Notes: generated by a model not told the origin, from the sequence alone. A stretch of 39,333 nucleotides of DNA from Roseospira navarrensis (GCF_009601025.1 NZ_WIVE01000038.1:1-39333), one strand, 5' to 3'; numbered from the stretch's first letter, positions 27,161 through 37,064 are shown. Translations and numbers: made by a program.

Positions 27161-28012
27161 ATGACGGTGGGACTGGACCGCATCCGTCGAACGCGCGGCC
27201 GTCGGGGCCTAAGCCTGGGGCTGGTGGCGCTCTGCGCCGCGCTGGTGCTCCAGGGCTGTGCGTCCAGCCAGGACGGGCGCGGCGGTGCGACGGGCGCCGG
27301 GCCGGGCGGCCAGGACGAGGCCCTCTATCAGGCCCTCGCCCAGATGGCCCAGACCAGCGAGGCGAACAACAAGTACGACCTGGCCGTCGATCAGTACCGC
27401 CGTCTGGTCGAGGCGAGCCCCGAGGAACCGGCATATATTCTGGGGCTGGCGCGGAACCTGCGCTACCTCGGCCGGCCGCAGGAGGCCGTTCGGACCCTGC
27501 GCCGCGCCATCGTGGAAGACCGGCTCGACGAGACGCTGGACGCGCGGCTGGAACTGGCGCGGGCTCTCATGGCCGTCGGGGCCAGCGTCGATGCGTCCAA
27601 CCAGGTCGCCGACCTCATGAACAGCGCGCCGGGCGACCCCCGGGTGCTCGCCCTGGTGGGCATCCTGGCGGATCGCGAGGGGCGCCATGCCGAGGCCCAG
27701 GCGGCCTATCGGGCCGCCATGGCCGCCGATCCCTCCGATCTGCGCAGCGCCAACAATCTGGCCCTGTCTTTGGCTCTGACCGGGGATCTGACACAGGCGA
27801 TCCAGGTCCAGACCGAGGTGGCCAGCGATTCCCGCGCGACCCTGCCCATGCGGCAAAACCTGGCCCTGCTCTACGCCGTGGCCGGGCGCATGGACATGGC
27901 GGAGCGGGTGACCCGCGCCATCCTGCCGCAGGCCCAGGCCGATCGCGTGGTGGCCGACCTCGCGCGGCTGCAGGGCCGGGGGTCAATTCCGGCGCCGTCC
28001 CTCCAGCCCTGA
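27161..28012 (+). CDS. TPR-repeat lipoprotein (TadD-like)
   Basis: A 283-residue exported protein with a lipobox LQGC (Cys33) after a basic, hydrophobic signal peptide, then several tetratricopeptide repeats from about residue 55 (YDLAVDQYRRLVEASPEEP, YLGRPQEAVRTLRRAI, RHAEAQAAYRAAMAADPSD, and so on). This resembles TadD-type lipoproteins of Flp pilus systems, but no other tad genes are present, so only the general class is claimed. Start at 27161 with GAGGTGAGGGG just upstream, overlapping the crp stop. The last 30 bases overlap the 3' end of the convergent oxygenase gene. Confidence 0.85.
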   Translation: MTVGLDRIRRTRGRRGLSLGLVALCAALVLQGCASSQDGRGGATGAGPGGQDEALYQALAQMAQTSEANNKYDLAVDQYRRLVEASPEEPAYILGLARNLRYLGRPQEAVRTLRRAIVEDRLDETLDARLELARALMAVGASVDASNQVADLMNSAPGDPRVLALVGILADREGRHAEAQAAYRAAMAADPSDLRSANNLALSLALTGDLTQAIQVQTEVASDSRATLPMRQNLALLYAVAGRMDMAERVTRAILPQAQADRVVADLARLQGRGSIPAPSLQP

Positions 28013-28903
28013 TCCCGCCGGTGGTCGCTCAGGTGGCGGGGAGAGGGTCGCGCCCGTCTCCCCCGTCTCCAAAGACTCGAACCACGCCCATTGCACCTCG
28101 CCGCCGGCGGCATCCACCATCGGCGCGCCGCGCCCCGCGTCCAGGTCCGCCCGCCACACGGACCGCGTATCCAGGCTGAAGCGCGCGCGCTCCGTGTCGG
28201 TCGCCCGGCTCGCATGCAGGTGGGCCCCCGCGAACATGAGCAGGTCGCCCGGGTCGATCAGCACCGGCACGGCGTCCTCGTCCGGAACCGGCCGCGTGAC
28301 GCTGGGCAGCAGGGGATAGCCGTCCGGATGGCCGGCACGGGTCCGCGCGCGCAGCGTCTCCAGGCTCCATGTGCCGGAGTCGTTCTCCACCGGCACCGCG
28401 AACAGGTGCGGCCACAGCACCATCGTGCGATCCGCTGACACCGGGCGGATCGGAGCCCACCAGTTGACCTGCATGGCGATACCGGACCCCCAAGTGTCCC
28501 GGTGCACGGGGACGATGCTACCGCGCCGGCCGCGCCACGCCGGGCGGACGGCGGCGCTGCGGCCGTTCAGGCGATCGACGAACAGGCTGTCCGCCCTGTA
28601 GCCCAGGGTCTCCATGGTTTCGCGCCAGGTCGCGCGGACCAACGGGTCGGTTGCCAGGGCGGTTCGCCACGCGCCGATGCCGGATCGGAACGCCGCGGGG
28701 TCCAGCCGCTGTTCAGCGGTTTCCGGGTCCGGGTCGTTGAGGGCCGCGCACAGCCGTGTGTTCAGGTGCTCGGTCAGGCGCGCCATGGCGGGAAGGCGGC
28801 GAAACACCAGCAGGTCCCCGGCGAACACCCGACGCGAACGCCGCGCCGGATCCTCGTCCGGCGCGGCGTCCTCGAACACCGGAGGTGGAGCCGCACGGAT
28901 CAC
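27983..28903 (-). CDS. Putative Fe(II)/2-oxoglutarate-type (phytanoyl-CoA dioxygenase-like) oxygenase
   Basis: A 306-residue protein whose central part has the pattern of a cupin-fold iron oxygenase: [11 protein letters not shown] with His134 and Asp136, then [15 protein letters not shown] with a distal His (228 or 230), and ARFSLDTR with Arg241, which could bind 2-oxoglutarate. [19 protein letters not shown] lies between. The GTG start (28901-28903) overlaps the fhs stop by four bases, so it is translationally coupled as the last gene of the folate cassette. I know similar uncharacterised proteins in proteobacteria but no substrate. It could act on the methyl donor, on the demethylated product, or be unrelated. 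The 3' end overlaps the TPR gene. Confidence 0.75.
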   Translation of the reverse strand: MIRAAPPPVFEDAAPDEDPARRSRRVFAGDLLVFRRLPAMARLTEHLNTRLCAALNDPDPETAEQRLDPAAFRSGIGAWRTALATDPLVRATWRETMETLGYRADSLFVDRLNGRSAAVRPAWRGRRGSIVPVHRDTWGSGIAMQVNWWAPIRPVSADRTMVLWPHLFAVPVENDSGTWSLETLRARTRAGHPDGYPLLPSVTRPVPDEDAVPVLIDPGDLLMFAGAHLHASRATDTERARFSLDTRSVWRADLDAGRGAPMVDAAGGEVQWAWFESLETGETGATLSPPPERPPAGSGLEGRRRN

Positions 28904-30669
28904 GTCAAGCCCACGATCTCGCCTCCGGCGTTCAAGCCGATATGCAGCGCCGACGGCTCGCGCGGCAGGCCCGGCATGGTCATGATGTCCCCGCAGATGG
29001 CGACCACGAAGCCCGCGCCGGCGGCCAGCCGCACTTCGCGCACGGGCAGGACATGGCCTTCCGGCGCGCCCTTGGCGTTGGGATCAGCCGAGAAGCTGTA
29101 TTGCGTCTTGGCGATGCACACCGGCAGGTGGCCATATCCCTGCTCGGTGATCTCGGCGATGCCGCGCTGGGCGAGCCAGTCCAGCGAGATGTCGGCGGCG
29201 CCGTACAACTCTCGCGCCACGGTCTGGATCTTGTCCGACAGGGGGGCCTGCTCCTCGTACAGGAAGCGCAGGGTGGGCGCCGGGCCGTCCAGCCGCTCGG
29301 CCACCAGTTCGGCGAGAGCCTCGCTGCCCCGGCTGCCCTCGGCCCAGTGCGAGGCGAGCGCCACGGGTGCCCCCACCGCGTCGCACAGGGCGCGCACGGC
29401 ATCCAGTTCCGCCGCGCTGTCGCCGGTGAAGCGGTTGATGGCCACGACGGGTGAGAGCCCGAATGCCTGCAGGTTGGTCAGGTGGCGGCGCAGATTGGCC
29501 CCGCCGCGCCGGACGGCCTCCGGATCGGGGGTGCCCAGGGCGCCCTTGGCCACGCCGCCGTGCATCTTCAGCGCCCGCACCGTGGCCACCACCACCACCG
29601 CATGGGGCCGCAGGCCGCTTTGCCGGCACTTGATGTGCAGGAACTTCTCGGCGCCCAGATCGGCCCCGAACCCGGCCTCGGTCACCACCACGTCGTTCAG
29701 GCGCAATGCCGTGTCCGTGGCCATGACCGAGTTGCAGCCGTGGGCGATGTTGGCGAACGGACCCCCGTGGATGATGGCGGGGGTGTGCTCCAGCGTCTGC
29801 ACCAGATTGGGGGCGAGCGCGTCCTTCAGCAGCACGGCCATGGCGCCTTCGGCGCCGATGTCGCCGGCGAACACGGGCGTTTTGTCGCGCCGCTGGCCGA
29901 TGACGATGGAGGCCAGCCGCCGTTCCAGGTCGGCCATGTCCGACGCGAGGCAGAGGATGGCCATGACCTCGGACGCCACCGTGATGTCGAACCCGGCCTC
30001 GCGCGGCACCCCATGCGCCGGGCCGCCCAGCCCGACGGTGATGTTGCGCAAGGCCCGGTCGTTCATGTCCATGACCCGGCGCCAGGAGACGCGGCGCACG
30101 TCCAGGTCCTGTTCGTTGCCCCAGTGAAGATGGTTGTCGATCAGCGCGGACAGCAGGTTGTGGGCCGTGCCGATGGCATGGAAATCGCCGGTGAAGTGGA
30201 GGTTGATGTCCTCCATGGGGATCACCTGGGCGCGCCCGCCGCCGGCCGCACCGCCCTTCATGCCGAAGCAGGGGCCGAGCGAGGGCTCCCGCAGGCAGAT
30301 CGATGCCTTGCGCCCGATGCGCGACAGGCCGTCGCCCAGACCGACGGTGGTGGTGGTCTTGCCCTCGCCGGCCGGCGTCGGCGTGATGGCGGTGACCAGC
30401 ACCAGCTTGCCCCGGGGCCGTGTGCGCAGGCTCTCCACATAGTCGAGCGCGATCTTGGCCTTGGTGTGGCCGTAGGGGATGAGGGACTGCGACGGGATAT
30501 CCAGCGTCTCGGCGGCCAGATCCAGGATCGCCCTTGGGCGGGCCGCGCGGGCGATCTCGATGTCGGGCGCGCCCGGCGGTGGCAGACCGTCGCTCGGGTC
30601 GGAGTCGGGGGCGCTCCCGGCCCGCGTGTCGAAGGGGGCGTGGTGGCGTGCGCTGATCTGATGGGACAT
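28900..30669 (-). CDS. fhs: Formate--tetrahydrofolate ligase
   Basis: ATP + formate + THF to 10-formyl-THF, or the reverse with ATP gain when one-carbon units are oxidised. The 589-residue protein has the P-loop-like TPAGEGKTT at residues 98-106, [36 protein letters not shown], and the C-terminal [10 protein letters not shown]. The first 35 or so residues (His, Ser, Pro-rich) extend beyond the usual N-terminus, whose conserved part starts DIEIARAA. Start chosen at ATG 30669, preceded by GGGAG eight bases upstream; an in-frame ATG at 30684 lacks a site. It lies between the MetF-like gene and the oxygenase on one strand. Confidence 0.95.
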   Translation of the reverse strand: MSHQISARHHAPFDTRAGSAPDSDPSDGLPPPGAPDIEIARAARPRAILDLAAETLDIPSQSLIPYGHTKAKIALDYVESLRTRPRGKLVLVTAITPTPAGEGKTTTTVGLGDGLSRIGRKASICLREPSLGPCFGMKGGAAGGGRAQVIPMEDINLHFTGDFHAIGTAHNLLSALIDNHLHWGNEQDLDVRRVSWRRVMDMNDRALRNITVGLGGPAHGVPREAGFDITVASEVMAILCLASDMADLERRLASIVIGQRRDKTPVFAGDIGAEGAMAVLLKDALAPNLVQTLEHTPAIIHGGPFANIAHGCNSVMATDTALRLNDVVVTEAGFGADLGAEKFLHIKCRQSGLRPHAVVVVATVRALKMHGGVAKGALGTPDPEAVRRGGANLRRHLTNLQAFGLSPVVAINRFTGDSAAELDAVRALCDAVGAPVALASHWAEGSRGSEALAELVAERLDGPAPTLRFLYEEQAPLSDKIQTVARELYGAADISLDWLAQRGIAEITEQGYGHLPVCIAKTQYSFSADPNAKGAPEGHVLPVREVRLAAGAGFVVAICGDIMTMPGLPREPSALHIGLNAGGEIVGLT

Positions 30670-30766
30670 TCCGACGTCTCCCATGGCCCACAGTCGGGCC
30701 GATAAGCCGGCGGCCGTCCAACCTCGACGGTCCGCCCGTGGCCGCGTGGGGTCCTGGCCAGGCTGA

Positions 30767-31672
30767 TCAGGTCTCCGCCCGCTCGTTCGGCCTGTTCAGA
30801 TGCGCGACCGCCCACGCGGCGGTCCGGGCGAAGCCGCCGAAGGGGAACAGGTGCACCCCGCTCACCATTCCGGCCGCGCCCCGGTCGCGTGCCCTCTCAA
30901 GGTCGCCCACGATGCTGTCCGGTGTCCAGGCGCGCAGCAGGCCGGCCACGACATCGGGGCGTCGGGTCAGCACGCGAAGGCTGTTCCCAACACCGCACTG
31001 TCGCGCATAGGTGATGAGGGTCGCCGGTTTGGCGGGACCCGGCAGCCCGACCCGGATGGGCAGGGTCACGCCGGCGTCCGTCAGGGCAAGGGCCCAGGAC
31101 AGGATGGGGGTGGCGCTGAAGGCGAACTGGGAGACGATCCAAGCCTCCAGACCGTGCGCGGCGGCGAACGCCTGCTTGCGGCGCAGGGCCTCCAGCAGGA
31201 TGGCGGGTCCCGCGTTGGGATGTCCTTCCGGGTGGCCGGCGACACCGAACCCGCGCAGCCCCGCCGTCTCCACCAGCCCGCTGTCCAGGACGGCGAGGGT
31301 ATCCCGGTACGGACCGGCGGGCCGGTCGTTGGAGCCGGCGATCAGCATGATGTCGCGGGCGCCGCCCTCCGACACGGCCCGGTCGAGCCAGTCGGCCAGA
31401 TCGGCGCGGCTTTTCAGGCCGCGCGCCGCCAGATGGGGGACCGGCCGCAGGCCGTCCCGGGCCAGACGCCGGCTGACGGCCATGGCCTCGGCCCGATCGG
31501 TGCCGGGCAGACTGGTGACATAGACGGCGGCGCCCGACGGCAGGAGATCGGCGAAGGACGGGATCTTCGCGGCCACGCCGGGCGTGATTTCCAGCGAGAC
31601 CCCGGCGGAGCCAAGGGGGCGCGCAACCTTTGCGTCCTCGCGTCCCGCCTGCTGCGTGCTGTCGTAGGGCAT
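30767..31672 (-). CDS. Methylenetetrahydrofolate reductase-like protein
   Basis: A 301-residue TIM-barrel flavoprotein of the MetF family. It shows VSLEITP with Glu28 at the place of the catalytic Glu of Met[34 protein letters not shown], and the C-terminal [16 protein letters not shown]. It is a divergent branch; relatives I recall sit beside GcvT/DmdA-like demethylases and probably oxidise 5-methyl-THF to 5,10-methylene-THF. Start chosen at ATG 31672; the frame runs further upstream to 32005 but overlaps the demethylase gene. It lies between that gene and fhs. I withhold the symbol metF because a canonical biosynthetic MetF is probably elsewhere. Confidence 0.85.
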   Translation of the reverse strand: MPYDSTQQAGREDAKVARPLGSAGVSLEITPGVAAKIPSFADLLPSGAAVYVTSLPGTDRAEAMAVSRRLARDGLRPVPHLAARGLKSRADLADWLDRAVSEGGARDIMLIAGSNDRPAGPYRDTLAVLDSGLVETAGLRGFGVAGHPEGHPNAGPAILLEALRRKQAFAAAHGLEAWIVSQFAFSATPILSWALALTDAGVTLPIRVGLPGPAKPATLITYARQCGVGNSLRVLTRRPDVVAGLLRAWTPDSIVGDLERARDRGAAGMVSGVHLFPFGGFARTAAWAVAHLNRPNERAET

Positions 31673-31726
31673 CGTCCCGTCGCCTTCCGCATGGGGTGTC
31701 GTGACCGGGGTACGCCGTGAGCCTGG

Positions 31727-31763
31727 GACGACCGGGCAGGGAGGGGGCTCCAGCCCGGTCGTC
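31727..31763 (-). other. Perfect 11-base-pair stem-loop between demethylase and MetF-like genes
   Basis: GACGACCGGGC (31727-31737) and GCCCGGTCGTC (31753-31763) form a perfect stem with a 15-base loop. It lies 10 bases after the demethylase stop on the transcribed strand. There is no T-run. As with the cbbS-cbbX hairpin, it could keep the upstream mRNA stable or reduce read-through into the next gene. Confidence 0.6.
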
Positions 31764-31772
31764 GGAGCGCCC

Positions 31773-33128
31773 TCAGAACGCGCTGTCGCGGCCCTGCGAG
31801 CGGGCCAGTTCCCGGGCGCTGGGATTGGCCGAGGACCGGAACGGCATCGGCACGATCTGGGCGTTGACCGGCTCGCCCGCATGCTCGGCGTATGCGTCGG
31901 GCAGCCATACGGCCAGGCGGGTGCCCTCGTGCCGCATCCCGTAGGGGACGTAGCCCATGGCGATGTTGGTGCCCAGCTCCGGCGAGTACCACGGCGAGGT
32001 GACATAGCCGATGGGATCGCCGGCGTCCTCGCCCGAGATCAGCCAGAAGTCCGGCGCATAGTCGGTGATCGGCTTGCCGCCCAGGGCCATGCCGACGAGC
32101 TGCATCCGGTACGGCTCGCCGCCGGACTCCATCACGGCACGCACCTGCTCAAGGCGGGCCTTGCCGATATAGTCGGCGGTCTTCTTGCGCGGCACCTGAT
32201 ACCCCAGGTTGCACTGGAAGGGCAGGGTCTCCTGATCCAGGTCCTGGCCCCAGGACAGAATGCCGGCCGCGATGCGGCGGTGGTGCGCCGGGGCGATGAC
32301 CATCAGGTTGTGGGCCTTGCCGGCCGCCAGCACCGCGTTCCACATGTCGTCGGCGTACAGGGTGGCGTCGCGCAGATAGATCTCGTAGCCGGCCTCGCCC
32401 GAGAACCCGGTCTGCGAGATGATGACGTCGCGCCCGCCCACGCGGGCGGCCAGAAGGCCATAGTAGGGCACGTCCCGGATCGCCGGGCCGACCAGATCCT
32501 CCATCAGCGCCTGGGACTTGGGCCCCTGGATCTGCACCGGGGCCACGTCGATCTCCTTGATCGAGACGTTCATCTTCAGGCCCAGGTTGACGCCACGAAG
32601 CCACAGCTCCAGGTCGCTGTCGGACAGCGAGAACCAGAACTCGTCCTCGGCGATGCGCAGAAGCACCGGGTCGTTGAGGATCCCGCCGTCTTCGTTGCAG
32701 AGGATGACGTACTTGCCGGCCATCGGCTTGATGCGGGTCACGTCGCGGGTCACGACATAATTGACGAAGGCTTCGGCGTCGGGGCCCTTCACCTGGATCT
32801 GCCGCTCAACCGCCACGTTCCACATGGTGACGTGGTTCACCAGCGCGTCGTATTCGACCATGGCGCCGCCGTCCTCCGGGCGGACGTAGCCGCGCGGGTG
32901 GTACATGCGGTTGTAGACCGTCGCGCGCCAGCACCCGGCCTTGTGGGCCAGATGCCAGTAGGGGGATTTCCGCACCCGGGTGGAGATCAGCATCTGCACC
33001 GGGGTCGGGCCGCTCTGGCGCAGGTTGATCGGCACCGTGCGGTCCGACTGATCGACGGTCGGGCACTGGCCATTGACGACATCCGTCATGGCGGCGAGGG
33101 CGGCTCCGGGAGAGAGAGGCGTGTCCAT
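31773..33128 (-). CDS. DmdA/GcvT-like tetrahydrofolate-dependent demethylase
   Basis: A 451-residue member of the GcvT/DmdA superfamily, enzymes that move a methyl or methylene group from a small substrate to THF. Similarity to DMSP demethylase DmdA is visible by eye: TVYNRM (residues 70-75), MWNVAVERQIQVKG (102-115), GGILNDPVLLRIAEDEFW, SDSDLELW, and QIQGPKSQALM. The chain is about 80 residues longer than DmdA, with an extra N-terminal 40 or so. Start at ATG 33128 with GGAG nine bases upstream. The neighbours MetF-like and Fhs would oxidise the resulting methyl-THF. The substrate is unknown: DMSP, a methylated amine, or a methoxy compound are possible. It is the first gene of the cassette. 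Confidence 0.82.
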   Translation of the reverse strand: MDTPLSPGAALAAMTDVVNGQCPTVDQSDRTVPINLRQSGPTPVQMLISTRVRKSPYWHLAHKAGCWRATVYNRMYHPRGYVRPEDGGAMVEYDALVNHVTMWNVAVERQIQVKGPDAEAFVNYVVTRDVTRIKPMAGKYVILCNEDGGILNDPVLLRIAEDEFWFSLSDSDLELWLRGVNLGLKMNVSIKEIDVAPVQIQGPKSQALMEDLVGPAIRDVPYYGLLAARVGGRDVIISQTGFSGEAGYEIYLRDATLYADDMWNAVLAAGKAHNLMVIAPAHHRRIAAGILSWGQDLDQETLPFQCNLGYQVPRKKTADYIGKARLEQVRAVMESGGEPYRMQLVGMALGGKPITDYAPDFWLISGEDAGDPIGYVTSPWYSPELGTNIAMGYVPYGMRHEGTRLAVWLPDAYAEHAGEPVNAQIVPMPFRSSANPSARELARSQGRDSAF

Positions 33129-33192
33129 GGGTCCGTGCTCCACTGCTGGGATGGGCTTGACCCCTTGACAGTGGACCGCCTCTTCCGATGCC

Positions 33193-33237
33193 ATTTGCTC
33201 AAATCCGACACGCTTTGTCTCACTTCCGTCATTAATG
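33193..33237. promoter_or_regulatory. Cluster of dyads upstream of the C1 cassette
   Basis: ATTTG-CT-CAAAT, GACA-CGCTT-TGTC and the palindrome CATTAATG lie within 45 bases, 65 bases and more before the demethylase start. The clustering suggests an operator region for substrate-dependent control; the regulator is not in the window. Confidence 0.4.
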
Positions 33238-33459
33238 GTCTGACGCGGTGCGCCCCTCCGATCTGGCGCCCGAACCCTCTGAATAAAAAGGCGGAATGGC
33301 CCCCCTGTCGGACCGGCGTGCGCAGCGCTCGGCAATGGCCGAATGAAATGGTCGGGAAAAAGGGGGTGTCCGGGCGCGCGAGTCGCGTCGCATTCGGCCG
33401 GCCGCACAGTCCGGTCCGGACGCGGGGGCTCCCGATTGTTGACATGGCGGTCATGCAAA

Positions 33460-33492
33460 GAACGCGGATTGACGGCCTCAGGCCCCGCGTTC
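33460..33492. repeat. Two-level inverted repeat before the kinase gene
   Basis: GAACGCGG (33460-33467) pairs with CCGCGTTC (33485-33492), and within it GGCC-TCA-GGCC (33474-33484) forms a second stem, leaving a 6-base bulge on one side. It has no T-run and no nearby stop codon. Confidence 0.45.
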
Positions 33493-33649
33493 GGATGTCG
33501 CGGACCGACCGCCATGAATCGGGGGCCGGCTGTTTCTGTTGCACGCGCGGAAGCATCGGTGTCTAGTCGGGGTCTGTCCGGCGGTGGGTCGGTTCTCCGC
33601 CGGTGGGATGGCCCCCGCGTCCTGTTTTCCGCCCCAGACGATGTGGTTC

Positions 33650-35682
33650 ATGGCCCGATCCGTTGTCCCGTCCATCGCCCATGGCCGTTTCCGGCGGATC
33701 CGGTGCGCCGTGTCCGGGGGCGTCACGTCCGCCCTGGCCCTGGGCCTGGTCCTCGTTCTGCTGGTGGCGATCGGCGGCGGTGACGCGCTGGCAAACGAAA
33801 AGACGCGCGATCTCGACACCGGGTGGGAGTATCGGTGGGGCGACTCCGCGTTCAACGGCAAGGGGACGCCCGTCTGGGCCTTCGAGGATGCGGCCGGGTC
33901 ATGGCACGACATCAGGTTTCCGTCCAACCCGCCGGGACGGGAGGGACGCAGCAACGTCTGGTACCGGATCACGCTGCCGGACGGCGAATGGCGCGATCCG
34001 GTGCTGTATGTCTTCAGCATCGATCTGATTGCCGAGTTCTATCTTGAGGGCCGCCTGATCTACCGCCATGGGCAGTTCGATGGCGAGGGGCAAGGCACGT
34101 TCGAGGGGTGGCCCTGGCACATGATAGATCTGCCGCCCGATTTCGGCGGCAAGCGGCTTTCTGTCCGCGTGTGGTCCGATTCCTACGACATCGGGCTATG
34201 GGGCGAGGTCAAGGTCATGGAGCGCCTGGACCTGCTCCGGCATGTGGCGGACGGGGCCATGGTGCCGGTCGTGGTCAGCGCGCTGTCGCTGGTGCTGGCG
34301 ATCGTGGCCGGGGCGCTGGCCCTGGTGCAACCTCTGATGGCCCGCATCCATGGTTTGATTGGCATCTTCACCCTGCTGGCCGGGGTCATGGTTCTGGCCC
34401 AAAGTCAGGCCAGCCAGTTCCTGATCCACGACGCGATGGTGTCGAGCCAAATTGGCGCCGCCGCCTACTTCCTGCTGCCCGTTCCCATGGCCCTGCTGCT
34501 TCACGGGATGTGCTGGGGCCGCGCCGTCCAGGTGGTGGACTGGGTGTGGCGGGGGCATCTGGCCTATGCGGTCGGGGCCATCGGGGCGTCGGTGGCCGGT
34601 CTGGCGGCCCTGTCGGACCTGTATCCCGTGTTCGACGGGCTGTTGACCGTCTCGCTGATCATCCTGGTTCTGGCCGGTGCCCGCTGGATCGCGGAGGCCG
34701 ACCGGGTGGAGCAGGTCACCTTCGCCGGCTTCGTGGTGTTCGGCGGGTTCCTGATGATCGACATGGGCGTGGCGCACGGGGTCCTGCCCTGGACGCGCAT
34801 GCCGCTGGCGCTGGGTCTGCTGGCGTTCTCCGCCATGCTGATCGGCCTGTCCCTCGTCACGTTCGCGCGCACTCACCGGGCGCTGCGGCACCTGACCGTG
34901 ACCCTGGACCAGAAGGTGCGGGACCGGACGCGGGACCTTGAGCATTCGAACGCCGAATTGCAGCAGTTCGCGTCGGTGATCTCCCACGACCTGCAGGCGC
35001 CGCTGCGTCTGATCTCCGGCAACCTCTCGCTGCTCTCGCGGCGATACGGAGCGACGCTGACCGAGGAGGGCCGGGCCGAGATTGCGGAGGCGAAGGCGGC
35101 CGCCCGCCGCATGGCGGGCATGATCCAGGGCGTGCTGGACTACGCGCGGATCGAGAGCCAGGGCGCCGCCTTTGATCGGGTCGAAACCGGCGCTGTGCTC
35201 CAGGATGCGCTGGCGGATCTGTCGGCGGACCGGGAGCGTGTCGGGACCACCATCAAGGCCGACCCCCTGCCGCCCCTGCGCGGTGATCGCACCCAGATCC
35301 GGCGGCTGTTTCAGAACCTTGTCGGCAACGCGCTCAAGTACCGGCGCGAGGGCGCGCCGCCGCATGTGCGGATCTCCGCGCGGCCCTCGGACAGGGACGG
35401 CTGGGTGGTTCTGTCGGTGGCCGACAACGGACGCGGCATTTCGCCTGAGGACTGGCCCGATGCCCTCTCAAGCTGTTGCGGCGGCTGCCGTCGCCCGGCG
35501 ATGGCGCGCTGCCAGGGGAGGAGGGCACGGGCCTGGGACTGCCGATCTGCAAGCGGATCGCCGAGCGCCACGGGGGCGCCCTGTGGATGGAACCCACCCC
35601 CGGCGGCGGCCTGACCGTGCTGGTCCGCCTGCCCGTGGCCGCTCAGGAGCCGGATGGCGCGCCGGCGTCGGCGGCCGGTTGA
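33650..35682 (+). pseudogene. 7TM-DISM sensor histidine kinase with a single-base frameshift
   Basis: Domain order: signal peptide (ALALGLVLVLLVAIGGGDALA), periplasmic 7TMR-DISM extracellular domain (about residues 50-185), seven membrane helices (about 200-405), HisKA with His446 in VISHDLQAPLRLI, and a HATPase domain with LVGNALKYR and VADNGRGI. The frame then fails at about 35468. The next box, [18 protein letters not shown], is found in another frame and runs to the TGA at 35680-35682. Adding one T in CTCTCAAG would read [13 protein letters not shown] and restore a 677-residue kinase. Without it the protein ends with unrelated residues at 35614 and lacks the ATP lid and G2 box. It may be a real mutation or a sequencing error. 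The start at 33650 is uncertain (33641 and 33608 are alternatives). Confidence 0.8.
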
Positions 35683-37004
35683 GTCTCCAGGATCTGGCGC
35701 AGCATCCGGTAGCCGGTTTCCAGGTCCGTGGCCTCTTCCTTGGCCTGCGCCAGGAACGCCTCGATCATGGGATAGTAGTGGATGGCCGCATCCACATCCG
35801 CGTTCGAGCCCGGGCGATAGGCCCCCAGGCGGATCAGTTCCGCCATGTCCTCGTAGGTCGTGATGACCTGCCGCGCCGTGTTCACCAGCGCGTTCTGATC
35901 GTCCGTGTTGCACATGGGCATGGTCCGCGAAACCGAGCGCAGCACGTTCACGGCCGGATAGCGATTGCGCTCCGCGATGGCGCGGTCCAGGACGATGTGT
36001 CCGTCCAGGATGCCGCGCACGGCGTCGGAGATGGGCTCGTTGTGGTCGTCGCCCTCCACCAGCACCGTGAACAGGCCGGTGATGGAGCCGGTGCCGGGCA
36101 CACCGGGGCCGGCCCGCTCCAGCAGGCGCGGCAGTTCCGCGAACACGGTGGGGGTGTAGCCCTTGCTGGCGGGGGGCTCGCCGGCGGACAGGCTGATCTC
36201 GCGCTGGGCCATGGCGAAGCGGGTGACGGAATCCATAAGGCACAGCACGTTGCGGCCCTGGTCGCGGAATGACTCCGCCACGGTCAGGGTGGCGTAGGCG
36301 GCCTGACGGCGCATCAGCGGGCTTTCGTCGGACGTGGCCAGCACCACCACGCTGCGCGCGAGGCCTTCCTCGCCAAGGTCGTCCTCGATGAACTCGCGGG
36401 CCTCGCGGCCGCGCTCGCCGACGAGGCCGAGCACCACCACTTCGGCGCGGGAATGGCGGATCAGCATGGACAGGATGGTGGACTTGCCCACGCCCGAGCC
36501 CGCGAAGATGCCCATGCGCTGGCCCTGGCAGCAGGTCAGGAAGGTGTTGAGCGCGCGCACCCCCAGGTCGAGCTTGCCGCCGACCCGCTGGCGCTTGTGG
36601 GCCGGGGGCGGCTGGGTCCGCACGGGATAGGCGGTCTCGCCCAGCGGGATCGGCCCCTTGCCGTCCACCTCCTCGCCGAACGCATTGATAACCCGGCCCA
36701 GCCAGTCCGCCGACGGCCGCAGCATGGGCGCGCTTTCCGTGAGTTCGGCCCGGCACCCCATGCCGATGCCATCCAGACCGCCGAACGGCAGCAGAAGCGC
36801 GTGGCCGGCGCGGAAGCCGACCACCTCGCAGGTCACGGTGCCGCCGTCGCGCGTCAGCACGCGGCAGCGGTCGCCCACCGACAGATTGCCCTGCACGCCG
36901 CCGATCTCGATCACCAGACCGCGCACGCTGGCCACGCGGCCGAACAGACGCTCGGTCGGCAGGCGGTCGATCTCGCCCATCAGGGTCTGGATCAGGGTGG
37001 ACAC
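35643..37004 (-). CDS. fliI: Flagellum-specific ATPase FliI
   Basis: Hexameric F1-like ATPase of the flagellar type III export apparatus. The 453-residue product has Walker A GSGVGKST at about residue 169, the [12 protein letters not shown] segment, Walker B-like [18 protein letters not shown], and the conserved [20 protein letters not shown]. Start chosen at GTG 37004, seven bases after AAAGGG; it gives the normal FliI N-terminus. The longer frame up to 37112 translates a repeat element and is not part of the protein. No fliJ or other flagellar gene is next to it; it converges on the kinase (40-base overlap) and is divergent from ctrA, which commonly controls flagellar genes. Confidence 0.94.
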   Translation of the reverse strand: MSTLIQTLMGEIDRLPTERLFGRVASVRGLVIEIGGVQGNLSVGDRCRVLTRDGGTVTCEVVGFRAGHALLLPFGGLDGIGMGCRAELTESAPMLRPSADWLGRVINAFGEEVDGKGPIPLGETAYPVRTQPPPAHKRQRVGGKLDLGVRALNTFLTCCQGQRMGIFAGSGVGKSTILSMLIRHSRAEVVVLGLVGERGREAREFIEDDLGEEGLARSVVVLATSDESPLMRRQAAYATLTVAESFRDQGRNVLCLMDSVTRFAMAQREISLSAGEPPASKGYTPTVFAELPRLLERAGPGVPGTGSITGLFTVLVEGDDHNEPISDAVRGILDGHIVLDRAIAERNRYPAVNVLRSVSRTMPMCNTDDQNALVNTARQVITTYEDMAELIRLGAYRPGSNADVDAAIHYYPMIEAFLAQAKEEATDLETGYRMLRQILETQPAADAGAPSGS

Positions 37005-37064
37005 GGCACGGCCCTTTCTGCACGGCAACGGGTCTGGGGATGGCGCCGTCCGAGCACGCCTCCC

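Larger units (their letters stand above)
33129..33649. other. 521-base spacer between the demethylase and the histidine kinase
   Basis: No coding gene is seen. It holds the control region of the demethylase cassette: three small dyads, ATTTGCTCAAAT (33193-33204), GACA-CGCTT-TGTC (33207-33219) and CATTAATG (33230-33237), in an AT-richer patch. Further right is an imperfect hairpin (33460-33492) and the dyad CCGGCGG/CCGCCGG (33578-33603) just before the kinase. No clear sigma-70 or sigma-54 promoter was found. Confidence 0.6.

Noticed and set aside
30670-30766. Riboswitch (THF or SAM type) upstream of fhs
   Set aside because: I looked for a conserved multi-helix leader and found only short weak stems, no recognisable riboswitch core.
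31673-32005. Longer start for the MetF-like gene
   Set aside because: It would overlap the demethylase by more than 200 bases and translate the 31727-31763 hairpin; the added residues are Pro/Arg-rich and not MetF-like.
31773-33128. Assignment as LigM-type O-demethylase
   Set aside because: The gene context is similar, but the sequence landmarks (TVYNRM, VERQ, SDSDLELW) resemble DmdA more than LigM; I keep the substrate open.
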